DNA from: Cokeromyces recurvatus | Lineage: Eukaryota > Mucoromycota > Mucoromycetes > Mucorales > Mucoraceae | Direction: 5' to 3' | Assembly (NCBI RefSeq): GCF_025118155.1 | Contig: NW_026251413.1 | Location: 186,001 to 250,000, forward strand | Length of the DNA stretch: 64,000 nt | Shown here: positions 15,449 to 25,289 of the stretch, in pieces | Layout: each line of letters starts with the position of its first letter | Position numbering within the stretch: position 1 is the stretch's first letter | Notes under the pieces: generated by a model | Databases searched by the model: none | The model's input: the letters and a program-made list of their open reading frames with translations, nothing else | What the model was told of the DNA's origin: nothing | Position numbers and translations under genes: made by a program

Positions 15449-16115
15449 TGGAAAACTATTCCAATGCTTATATAATAGGCTAAGGAGACAAAACAACATC
15501 TCTGCTATTACTTAAGACAAAGAGACAGTAGAATGGCCGTTCAGATGATTCATGAACCAGCTTACTGAACACAAGCATCTCTTTTGTTGCTCAGCTTTGA
15601 AAACAAAATGAAAAAATTTTCCCATTACGATTAAACATATTATTTTTATAAATTAAAATTTATAAAGAGTATTGAAGTGCAACACTTGCAATATTTTTTG
15701 AAATCGTTATGTGATGGCATCCAAGAATATGTTTCTGATTGCTTCTTCAATTTGGAATGGGAACGATCGCCCTACTGTCTTCACACGACAAAGCGCCACA
15801 TCCAATGTGGTTGCCACATCTCACTCTGGTGAGGTGCTGGCTTAAAGATTTTACAGGTAAGAAGTCTTTTCGAATCTCATCTAACGTTCTGTCTCCATTT
15901 AATTTCTCCTTTGTCTCATTTTTGCATCTGTATCTGTATTTCCTTTTTTATTCATCCAAAAAAAGTAAACAAACTATCTGAAAATTAATTTTAATTCGTC
16001 CAAATAAATACTAACATCGTCAGGAAATAATATATTGCTTTTTAAGATACATTTCTCAGCCGATTGCGCCATCATTCCAATTTTTCAGTTTTTTTTTTTT
16101 TTCTTTTTTTTTCCA

Positions 16116-17651
16116 GTGTTCCACTAAAAAAAGCATAAACAAAATAAAACATTGTACACTTTGAATTTTTATTTTTGAAGTAAAATGGATCAATTTATAC
16201 ATGAAGATGGAAAAGACAAATCATTCAACGAGGAAGGAAATGAAGTTAAAGTACTTCGGATGGAGGTCGACGATTCTGATTATCCTATTGCAGATGTTAC
16301 AAGTTATGGGGAATATTTAGATTTAAAGCCTTCCGAGAAAACTCAAAAGGCTAACAAAGTTGTATCAAAAGAGAAAAAAAGGTTAGTAAAAGAAGAGTCT
16401 GACAACAACAAGAAAACGTATCGAAGCTACAGAAAGGAAGAAATGGACCATTTCTTCTTTCTCGTGGTTGAGAAGGGTATGTCCGTTCGTGGGGCAGCTA
16501 AACAAATAGGTGTTCCTGCTAGTACAGCTGCTTCATGGTACAAAAAAAGTCTTGAGGATCCAGATGAACTTGTCTACAAAAGGAAACTTGGAAGCGGAAG
16601 GCCTGTGGGAAGACCTCCTATCTTGAACGATACCCATCGCGAGTACCTTATCAATTTGGTTGATAAGGATGATTCAGGCATGACCCTGGATCAAATGAGG
16701 GATAGATTAACCAGGGACTTTGAAGGACTTGAGATAAAAAAATCTGCCTTCTATACTTTTGTAAAGGAAAAGTGCAGAATAAGCTGTAAGAAATCTTAAT
16801 TTTATCCTGAAGATAGAAATAGCCCTGAAAAGATTGAGGAGAGATACAAGTGGGTTCAGTATCTGTTAGATAATACTGATATTGATTATCAATTCAACTG
16901 TATTTTTATTGACGAAGCAGGATTTCATATCGATATGAAACACTCTTTTTCTTGGTCTCGTGTCGGCAGTCGTGCTATTGTTAAGATGCCAAAAACCAAA
17001 ACCAAAATGACGACTATTTTGGGCGCTATTTCCCCTTATGGAGTTGTAAACGTAAAGGTTAGAATACCAAAAGTAACAGCATCCAAAAAAAAGAAATCTT
17101 GGAAAGGGGAAAGAAGAAAAAAAAAACAGTTCAGTTGGCACAGTTACAGGCCATTACTTCAACTTTATCGCCGATACTATTGATATCTTGGATCAGTACG
17201 AGGAATTTAAAGGGAATTAACTTGTTATGGATAATGTCCCAATCCACAAGCACCAGGATATAAAAAGCTATATCGAAAGTCGCGGTTACTTTTGTTTGTA
17301 TCTGCCCCCATACTCTCCTGAACTGAACCCAATTGAACAGTTTTGGTCCGTCTGTAAAAGCAAGCTCAAGAGAGAGCCGCTCTTGGAAAGCGAAACCCTT
17401 ACCAGTCGCATAAGGGATGTATGTAATAGCTTACTTCTAAGTGATCTGAGAGGGTTCTGCAGGTATTCGATCCAGAAGTTTGATGATTGCTTGGAACGTA
17501 AACCACTTTAAAAACTTAACACATTTTGTACATTTGGTACAATGAAAAAATTCATCAATAAAAAAAAACATTATGCCTAAAATTTTATTTTGTCTGTGAT
17601 TGATATTTTATTTTTTTACTGCTTGATTTTTTTATTTTTTTAGTGGACAAA
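16116..17651 (+). mobile_element. Decayed Tc1/IS630-like (DD34E) DNA transposon with short terminal inverted repeats
   Basis: The transposase starts at ATG 16185. It has an acidic N-terminus, then a helix-turn-helix region (GMSVRGAAKQIGVPASTAAS), a GRPVGRPP hook, and a DDE_3-type catalytic domain. Catalytic residues are visible as FIDEAGF (Asp codon 16911-16913), MDNVPIH (Asp codon 17230-17232) and LNPIEQFW; 34 residues separate the last two, i.e. DD34E. Three lesions break it: an in-frame TAA at 16797-16799, a frameshift between about 17100 and 17137 near an A-run, and a TAA at 17218-17220. A 13-bp perfect inverted repeat, TCCACTAAAAAAA, occurs at 16120-16132 and in reverse complement at 17635-17647, taken as part of the element ends. 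The exact ends and target duplication were not resolved. Confidence 0.85.
16185..17511 (+). pseudogene. Transposase pseudogene of the DD34E element
   Basis: Coding remnant of the element described at 16116-17651: 204 codons to the first TAA at 16797-16799, then in the same frame to 17183, then in the +1 frame to the stop at 17511. All three catalytic acidic residues are still encoded, so the lesions look recent relative to the other transposase remnants in this window. It cannot be translated as one protein without readthrough and frameshifting. Confidence 0.85.
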
Positions 17652-17685
17652 TAATTTCCAGAAAAGATGTATTTGAATTTAATAA

Positions 17686-19000
17686 AGTTCTTGATGTCAC
17701 AAAAGCGACTGACCAACAATAGTGATAGCGAACCTGCCCATAGAAAGCAAATGGCTGTAGGAATGAACTAGAAAGTCGACAATCCTCAACACATCACGTA
17801 TTGCATCGAAAATAAGGCCATCCTCACTTTTCCTGCTTTTTGTGAGAAATTTGATTTGTTCAGAAAGGACTATGCTTATTCGTGGTATAAGAACATTACA
17901 TCCAGGTATCTACCGGATGATTGCGATAGGCTGACGAAGGAATTCGATTTATGGAAAAGTTCCTTTGCAAGCAAGCAGTTTTGGTTACAGAAAACGCGAT
18001 TGATGACAGATCTTAACGCACATCTCAGCAGTGCCGAACACGTGCAAACAGTTATTCAATAATAAATTCAAGTCTTGCCTGATGTTAATTGCTCCACATT
18101 CGTTCGTGTTTCCAACCATGATACAACTCATCACTCGACATCACCATCAATCGATGATAATACCACTTCTATTACCTCGAATTCTGATAATCAAGAGACT
18201 AATGACTGGCAAGAGTCTGCGAATACGCCTGTACTGGCAGATTCTGTTTTAAATTCTAACTGCTTCGTTGCCACTGATAATGAGAATTCCACCGATGACT
18301 CGGCATCTGCGGATATGACAAGATATAATGACGCTGATCTCCTAAATTTGACTAAACATCAGACATCATCGACATTGCTTTCTCATGCAAATGCTTCAGC
18401 TGGATAGATGTTCAAATGCACAAACATCTCGACATTATTCATGATATTTTAACAAAAGGTAGTTGTCATCACAGCATCTGCTTTGCTTCATATGGAAACA
18501 TCGATCCATGAAGCACTCGCTTTATCTCATGTATTGCTCCTAGCACCTCAACAACATAGTCAACTCATGATTGATGTTTTCACTGAAGAAATCTTGGATA
18601 CTTTGACCGAAAATCTTGTACATGAATCATTGAAACTGAAACTCGATACTGGAGACGTTATCTGCAAAAAAGTATTTCGGATTATTGATTTGTTACAAAT
18701 GCATCAACTAGATAATGATGAAGCCAATGTACAATTATTACAGCTTTGTGGACATGTAGTTATCCAGTCCTAAAAAAACGTGTTTTATTACAATCGACTA
18801 ATATCGAATCGAACGCCAGTGGTGATAAAAGACCAGATGCAACCCTGACAAAGCTCACCTAACTCTCATATGGGCCAAGCCTGGGCTTTAGTGAAGCAAA
18901 AGTAACACAGCCCACTACAAACAACAACGTTTCTACAATCTCATTGATAGCAGCAAGGACAAAGGTAGAACTTGTGCCTTGCGTTTTGAGCAATATTTTT
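17686..19000 (+). pseudogene. Nonsense-riddled pseudogene of unknown, probably multicopy family
   Basis: Open stretches at 17856-18062, 18075-18407 and 18483-18773 all lie in the same frame and are separated only by stop codons (TAG near 17770, two tandem TAA at about 18061-18066, TAG near 18405, a TAA near 18450). After about 18770 the coding-like reading moves to another frame, with text such as SYGPSLGFSEAKV up to about 19000. This is the pattern of one decayed gene rather than several small ones. Two of the stops could derive from CAG/CAA by C-to-T change. I recall similar GF(S/G)EAKV-type C-termini in repeated mucoralean proteins but cannot verify this. No function is assigned. It lies inside the segment flanked by the 523-bp inverted repeats. 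Confidence 0.55.
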
Positions 19001-19424
19001 TTTTTTTCAATCTTCCATGACATAATAAAAAAGGCTTATTGTTTTCTGACTTTTACTTACCTGATTCTTCTGTACTATTGGTTTTAATAAAATTTGTTAT
19101 ATTTGAGGATAGTTCACATTTATAAAAGTAATAAATGTTTAATATAATAAAAGAAATAAGAAAGCTTCGTATAATGAATTGTCCAGTATTAAAATCAATT
19201 ATATAAAAGTTGTTGCACAAGTTAATACTATTCAATTAGTTATATAACAATAAGCAGAACGCTAATTGTAATTAATTGATATAAACAAATAAAAAATGGA
19301 ACATAAGAACGATTATCCGTTTGTAGTAATTATATGAATGAGAGTAGCTAACTTGTATAGGAACTGAACAGGTTATTATTAGAAGAGACGTTACTTCTGA
19401 CATTTATATATAAAAGATTATTAT

Positions 19425-20327
19425 GAATGGTTCATGAAATGGAAAGACTCAGATCTGGATTATACTAAGAACGGCGCCTTTATTGACAAGGCTGGATTTA
19501 ACATCAACATGAGAAACATTTGGGCTAGGTCGGCTGTAGGAACATCTACCCAAGTAGAGATTGAAAAGACTTGTTCTCCCTCCCATCCCCATTATCGATG
19601 CTATACACTGTAGTATTGTTGTCCATGTTTTTATGAAAAAACCACCACCTAAAAAGCAAAGAGGCCCGAAAACTCAAACATCAAAGACGGCTAAATCTAA
19701 AAAAAAAAGAAAAAAAGGAAAGCTGGTAGGAGGCAAAGGGTAAAGGACTTACCATAGAGTACGTTGGTGTTGAGGAGAGGACCGCTGTCGAAAACAACAA
19801 GTCTGGAGCAAAGGGTACAACTACTGCCCATTTTGTGAAATTTAGAATGAGCGTCTTGATATCATGGACATGAATGAGAGTTATACGGGTAGTTATCTTG
19901 TAATGAATAATAACCGTACTATTCATAAGTCTCATTCAATAATAAGAAAAATTGAGAGTAGAGATTGTAGAGTAATGTACTTATTTCCTTACTCATCAGA
20001 GCTAAACCCAATCGAGCAGCTTTACGCTCTTGTCAAAGGAAAAATGAAGCGCCACAAACTATTGAATGAAAAAAAAATTGTTTGATAGAATTGCTGAAAC
20101 TCTATACAACTTTGCCAGTCATTCTAAACGTTTTGAAGTCAAAAAAAAAAAAAAAAAAAATACATATCATTTTTAGGTCAATTTGATTTAACTTTTTGTG
20201 ACATTTCTCTTATTTCAAAAAGGACAAAGTTTCTAGACATAAAGGAACAATCACTTTTGGCTTAGTGCCATTGATTTTTTGTTTACAGACATTCAATTTT
20301 CTCAAAGTGACAAAATTTACCGTTCTT
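19425..20327 (+). mobile_element. Degenerate Tc1/IS630-type transposase remnant ending in arm B of the 523-bp inverted duplication
   Basis: Upstream part (19425-19804) is heavily decayed: it still reads FIDKAGFNINMRN (first catalytic Asp region) but then shifts frame through a Lys-rich stretch. The downstream part (19805-20327) is the nearly identical partner of 14926-15448 and encodes the same 73-residue C-terminal fragment at 19864-20085. The second catalytic Asp is replaced by Asn (LVMNNN); the final Glu (LNPIEQ) is kept. The region is therefore an inactive relic, and the duplicated half is far less diverged than its own upstream half. Confidence 0.8.
19805..20327. repeat. 523-bp inverted repeat, arm B
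   Basis: Partner of arm A at 14926-15448, opposite orientation. Homology stops abruptly at both ends: GGAGCA at 19805 and ACCGTTCTT ending at 20327. Confidence 0.9.
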
Positions 20328-20427
20328 ACTGTACTACTGATATCATAGACAATAATAGTAATGGTCCCATGGCTGTTGTATACATTATCAGCTGGTATAT
20401 CAATAAAATTAAAACAGACCAAATAGC

Positions 20428-20524
20428 ACAATTGTTCCACTGGCAATTAGGTATTTTAATGAAAATAATGGTCAAACTTTACTTTTAAAGAAAAAAAAAT
20501 ATTACTTCATTCAGATTAGTTTGA

Positions 20525-20570
<46 letters not shown>

Positions 20571-20757
20571 TTTATTTGCTAATTTGTTTGAAAATAATTC
20601 AATAAAAAAGAAAATATATTGAATTGGCCGTTTTACTAGAATAGTTTTGGCTATGACATAACAAGCTATATACATATATATTCATTCTATTACGAAAAAT
20701 GATAAAAGAGTCGTTTTAGACGAGAAAGGAAACGATGCAATAGATTAGGAGAGAAAA
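20428..20757. repeat. Left long inverted arm
   Basis: Begins ACAATTGTTCCACTGG and ends near GATTAGGAGAGAAAAT. Includes a 40-nt A run (20528-20567). Pairs with 23187-23487. Confidence 0.85.
20528..20567. repeat. 40-nt poly(A) tract
   Basis: Uninterrupted A run inside the left long inverted arm; the partner arm has only a short run plus G6. Confidence 0.95.
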
Positions 20758-21799
20758 TTTACATCGTTATGTTAGAGATTTTAATAAAGAAAAAACTACT
20801 ACATTATTTCAAAATACAGTTTTTTAAATTTGTATCAGCTAAGATAATTGTCTATATCATCGAAAGCACAGATCAAAATTGATGAAAATGACTTGTGGAA
20901 TATCATAAATGAATATTGACCAAACCAAAATCAACAAAGTGAATCAAAAGAAAGGATAGATGCAAGATGTACACATAAATTACCTTAATAATTTTTTTCT
21001 TATAATAAGTGTTCATAAGCAAAAATGATAGACTTATTTGACAGCTTCATAACATAAATGTCTGAAAAAAGCCAGCTCTTGGGTGAATATATTATATCAG
21101 TATAGACTGAATATTATGAAGGAGATAATTCATCCTACAACTAAAAGTATTAATAGAAGACTTGAAAAAAAAAGTTCAATTGATGAAAGTATGTATTCTT
21201 ATATTAAACTAGGAAAGAGAAAACACATGCACTGTGTATCCTACTGTGTATTATTACTTCAATAGCAACTCGCATCAAGATCTTATCAATTAAGATACTA
21301 ACATATTAAAGCAAAAGTAAGATCCCGTTATATTCTCATCAATGCTGTGAATCTGTCAATAATTAAATTCATTTAGTATAATGATCGAAAGGCCATTGAC
21401 GAATTGAGGTTTATGCTGCAGAAGACGTATAAGTTATAATTATTCAGAAGATACAGTTTGTTTATAGATGATTGATAAAGTACTTGAAAGTGAATTAGCA
21501 TTTATGGGAGTTACAAATGAAAAAAATAAATAAATAGATAAGTGGTCGTGTAAGCTTTTAGAATGCTGATGTGAACTTTGTTTCATGCTTGATATTTTTT
21601 GATTCTAACTATTAACCTACATGTTGAGAATAAAATCATTGATCGTTATTTACTGATTTTTATTATTGTAAATACACTTTTTTTAAGAACTTCTTTTTTT
21701 TTATTGTCCAAATCAGTGATAGATAAAGGTTCGTATGTATATGTTTCTTAATTTATATCAAGTATAAGATTGTCTAGTAGATTCCTTATTAAATCACTT

Positions 21800-22000
21800 T
21801 TACAAGTTGTTTATAGAATGTTGGATAATACTTCTAAGATAACAAATAGTAACCTCAAGCATTAGTAATCCTTTGTTTTTATCATTAAACCAGCTATGTT
21901 TAACTTTATATTTAATTATAGACCGAAATAACCTTACTGAATTGAGCCTAGGATAATAGAATAAACAATACATAGTTATCTGGCTTCTCATTACGACCAT
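21800..22000 (-). pseudogene. Eroded transposase C-terminal fragment
   Basis: The minus strand reads YYPRLNSVRLFRSIIKYKVK, which aligns with the C-terminal catalytic motif of the window's other transposases (YSPELNPIEQFWSVCKSKLK at 17227-17511). The catalytic Glu position is Arg. It is the only coding-like trace inside the long-inverted-arm segment. Confidence 0.5.
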
Positions 22001-23186
22001 CTCTTCTACTCCCTAGAAGTAAGAATACATGAATTATCTATAATAAGATAAAAACCTTTCATTTTTGAAAATTTATCGAATTTATTCAACATTAATGAAG
22101 CAAGCATTAAATAGCGGCCAGAGATAAAAACTTTCAAAGTCGATTTATTTAATGCAATGCTTTTTTTTTATGACTCTCGGCAGCTCTTTTTTTTTTTTTT
22201 TGAAGTTAGAGGCAGTTTCAATTCTAATTCTACAAGTCCTATATTGGTCAATAATCGAAATACTATAGAGTATGAAGTATTTATAAAATATGCAGGTCGT
22301 TGGTCATGAGCACTTCTCTTGAGCTTACATGCTATCCTGAGCCACGATACTGCATATCGAAAAGGCTATTCTCATATATGTAATATGTATCTTGATATTG
22401 TTCAGATTTAAATATTTATGCAGTTGAAACAATTGGAAAGTTTAGTATTATTTCAAGTGTTTGATCGATTGTTTTTTTTATTCTAATTGTGTTATTTTTT
22501 TTGTTGATCCTTTTGTATGCTTTTACAAAAGATTTAAACAAGCTTAGGGTATCCTCCAACTATTATCGCTCCAGCAAGTCGTACTATAAAATTATATAGT
22601 CCTTGACGTTTCATAAGAGATAATTAGTAGTAATAGATTCTTATGAGAATAAATATTCTAATATATAATACAATAGATAGGGCTTGATAATCCCTATTAG
22701 GACCTAATGCCGCCATGTTAACAACTCTTATGCTGTAGTTTTCACTTTATTCTCATAATAATCAATACAATAATTAACAAGATAGAATACTGTTCATATT
22801 ATTATCATTATGTAACAAATAGTAATTATATAACGATAGACATCATTAATATCTTGATCTTGAATTATGAAGATTATAATTCATTTCCGAGACATAGCCT
22901 ATACTATATTATTTTAGTCTATCAAATTGATGTTTTTTGCCTTAATACTCTTTATTCTTTTCTCTCTTGTGTTTTCAACTAAATAAAATTCTTAATCAAT
23001 GCTCATTGATAACTATTAACAATCATATAGATTCTTCAATATCGAAAAAAAATTCAGAATCGTGTTTTTATATGTCTGTATATAAGTTGTATTGTTTTAT
23101 AGACCTTCCTGTCACCACTTTTTTTTTTCTATAAGATTTTCCAAATTTTTATTGTGTTAGACTTACTTTTAACTTAATAGCATGAT

Positions 23187-23487
23187 TTTTTCCTCCTAAT
23201 CTATTGCATCGTTTCCTTTCTCGCCTAAAACGACTCTTTTATCATTTTTCGTAATAGAAAGAATATATATGTATATAGCTTGTTATGTCATGGCCAAAAC
23301 TATTCTAGCAAAACGACCAAATCAATGTATTTTTTTTATTGAATTATTTTCAAACAAATTAGCAAATAAATACCCCCCTTTTTTTTTAGATCAAACTAAT
23401 CTGAAAGAAGTAATATTTTTTTTTCTTTAAAAGTAAAGTTTGACCATTATTTTCATTAAAATACCTAATTACCAGTGGAACAATTGT
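23187..23487. repeat. Right long inverted arm
   Basis: Reverse complement of the left arm at 20428-20757. Carries CCCCCC followed by a short T run where the left arm has its 40-nt homopolymer. Confidence 0.85.
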
Positions 23488-23816
23488 ATTATTTGTTACA
23501 GCATTAAGTTTAGAACTATACATAGTATGCACTTTTCTACAACTCTTTTCTTTTCTTTTTTTTCTTTTTCTTTTTTTTTTTTTTTAGTATTTGTTTTGAG
23601 GCTAAGTAAATATTATACATGTAAAACTGAAACGGGAAACTTTGTTCTTGTCCTACATAGTGTGTATATGAATGACCTATAATTCTATATATTTTTTTTA
23701 AAAAATACAATGTATATTCTGCCCTCTTCTCTTTTCTCTATTTCCCTCTTTTTTTTTTCTTCAAAAAAAAAAAAAAAAAAAGAAATACAACAAAGTAGTC
23801 CGCAAAATTTTATAAC

Positions 23817-24918
23817 ATGAATGATAATCAACATCCTACAGCATATCATATTCAGATGAAATATCACACTAAAGGAGACACCACATTAGGCCATACTACA
23901 ACATCGAATAGTTTATTCTACACTCAACATGATATGAGTAGTCCTCCTCACTTATCTGATGATCAACAAGATTATGCTAATAATACTAATGATAATTCAA
24001 TAAGTAATTTCAATACTAGTCACCAATTTATTCCTGCTTTTAATAGAAAAATAACTTCTTTGTATCATCCTCGTCATTCTATTGAAAACGATTATAACAA
24101 TAATAATGATAACGATACTAATAGTAACTTTTTTGACGATACAATTATAAAGCAAGAGCACATGGATTATAGTCAGCAGCATCATTCTCCTTCTACTATT
24201 CAAATGAAAAGATCTTCTACTGACAGTAATCATCATCATGTATTAGGTGGTATGATTAATTATCCTGAACAGCATTATTTTCCTTTCAATAGTAATCATT
24301 ATAAGCAAATGGCAGGCAGTGCACCTTCAAATATGAATTTATATGGTTATAATGGCTCGGATGATATGATTTCAGTAGCAAACTCTCAACAATCACCTAC
24401 TAGTTCTAATCTACTCATGTTTCCAGATAATAATAGTAACAACGAGCTTTTAGAGGAGAATAATAATAATAATAATACTGACGATTATACAGCACAAGCA
24501 AAGTAAGTGATATATGTGCACAACATATATACATGTATACTTATTATGTACTACTATAAATATAGTATGCAAGCTATAATGGAGAAACGACGTAGAAGAA
24601 GAGAATCACACAATGCAGGTAATATTACATTATAAGTATACATATACATACATATATACATGAATATGAACATATATTATAGTTGAAAGAAGAAGAAGAG
24701 ATAATATCAATGAAAGAATTCAAGAATTAGGTACACTTTTACCTGAGAATGTTGATGATGGTATCAATCGAATGAACAAAGGAACTATACTGCGTAAAAG
24801 CGTAGAACAGATAAGGAAGTTACAAACTGATATAGTTCAATATCAAAATAGAATAAGAGAACTAGAAATTGTTTTACAACAAATTCGACAAAATAAGCAA
24901 ACATTCCTTAGGAACTAA
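23817..24918 (+). CDS. bHLH (class B, leucine-zipper-like) transcription factor
   Basis: Nuclear DNA-binding regulator of 324 residues. Exons 23817-24502, 24566-24618 and 24683-24918 join in phase; introns are 63 and 64 nt. The N-terminal 228 residues are low-complexity (Asn-, His-, Ser-rich). The basic region ([18 protein letters not shown]) spans the 24619-24682 intron. It has His244, Glu248 and Arg252, the three residues that in this family specify CACGTG half-sites. A loop ([14 protein letters not shown]), helix 2 and a heptad-like tail ([17 protein letters not shown]) complete it. The basic region resembles the MiT/TFE and USF groups (ERRRR followed by NIN-RI-ELGTL-P). Target genes are unknown. 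No ortholog is named because the N-terminus gives no anchor. Confidence 0.9.
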
Positions 24919-24982
24919 AGTATTATATACATGTATATGTATGCTGTATATCCACTTATTCATCACTCTTTTATCTGTATAG

Positions 24983-24983
24983 T

Positions 24984-25019
<36 letters not shown>

Positions 25020-25020
25020 T
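24983..25020. repeat. (TTTC)n microsatellite
   Basis: About nine tandem TTTC units just downstream of the bHLH gene. Confidence 0.9.
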
Positions 25021-25289
25021 ATATACTATTCTTTTTATCATTATAAATATATGCATAACATATAAAAAAAAAGATATATACATGTATAATATATGTAATA
25101 TGTGTTTATTCCTATACTTTCTAAATATTTTATACCATTTCATAATAATAAAATTGTTTCTTTACCTTATTTTCGAGCTGAATTTCAAATACCAAACAAA
25201 TTTAGTAGACGCGACAAAACGCACTACTTGACTCAATTTTTTTTTTTTTTTTTTTTTTTCACTGTCATTTAAATCTTAATTCTTAATCA

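Larger units (their letters stand above)
20428..23487. mobile_element. Putative 3.06-kb non-autonomous element bounded by ~300-330-bp inverted arms
   Basis: The left arm (20428-20757) and right arm (23187-23487) are reverse complements with roughly a dozen scattered differences by eye, apart from a variable A-run (40 nt at left; 9 A then 6 G at right). Outer ends begin ACAATTGTTCCACTGG; weaker similarity continues about 10 bp outward. The 2.4-kb interior is AT-rich, without an intact gene. It holds a badly eroded transposase C-terminus on the minus strand (21800-22000) in which the SPELNPIEQFW-type motif reads PRLNSVRLF. I do not recognise the element. It may be a large MITE-like or foldback element, or a product of rearrangement. 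No clear target-site duplication was found. Confidence 0.6.

Noticed and set aside
15739..15981. 80-codon plus-strand frame near transposase fragment A
   Set aside because: No start context or family resemblance; lies in transposon debris.
24960..25140. Minus-strand frame with KERKKERKKERKK repeats
   Set aside because: Translation of the (TTTC)n microsatellite.
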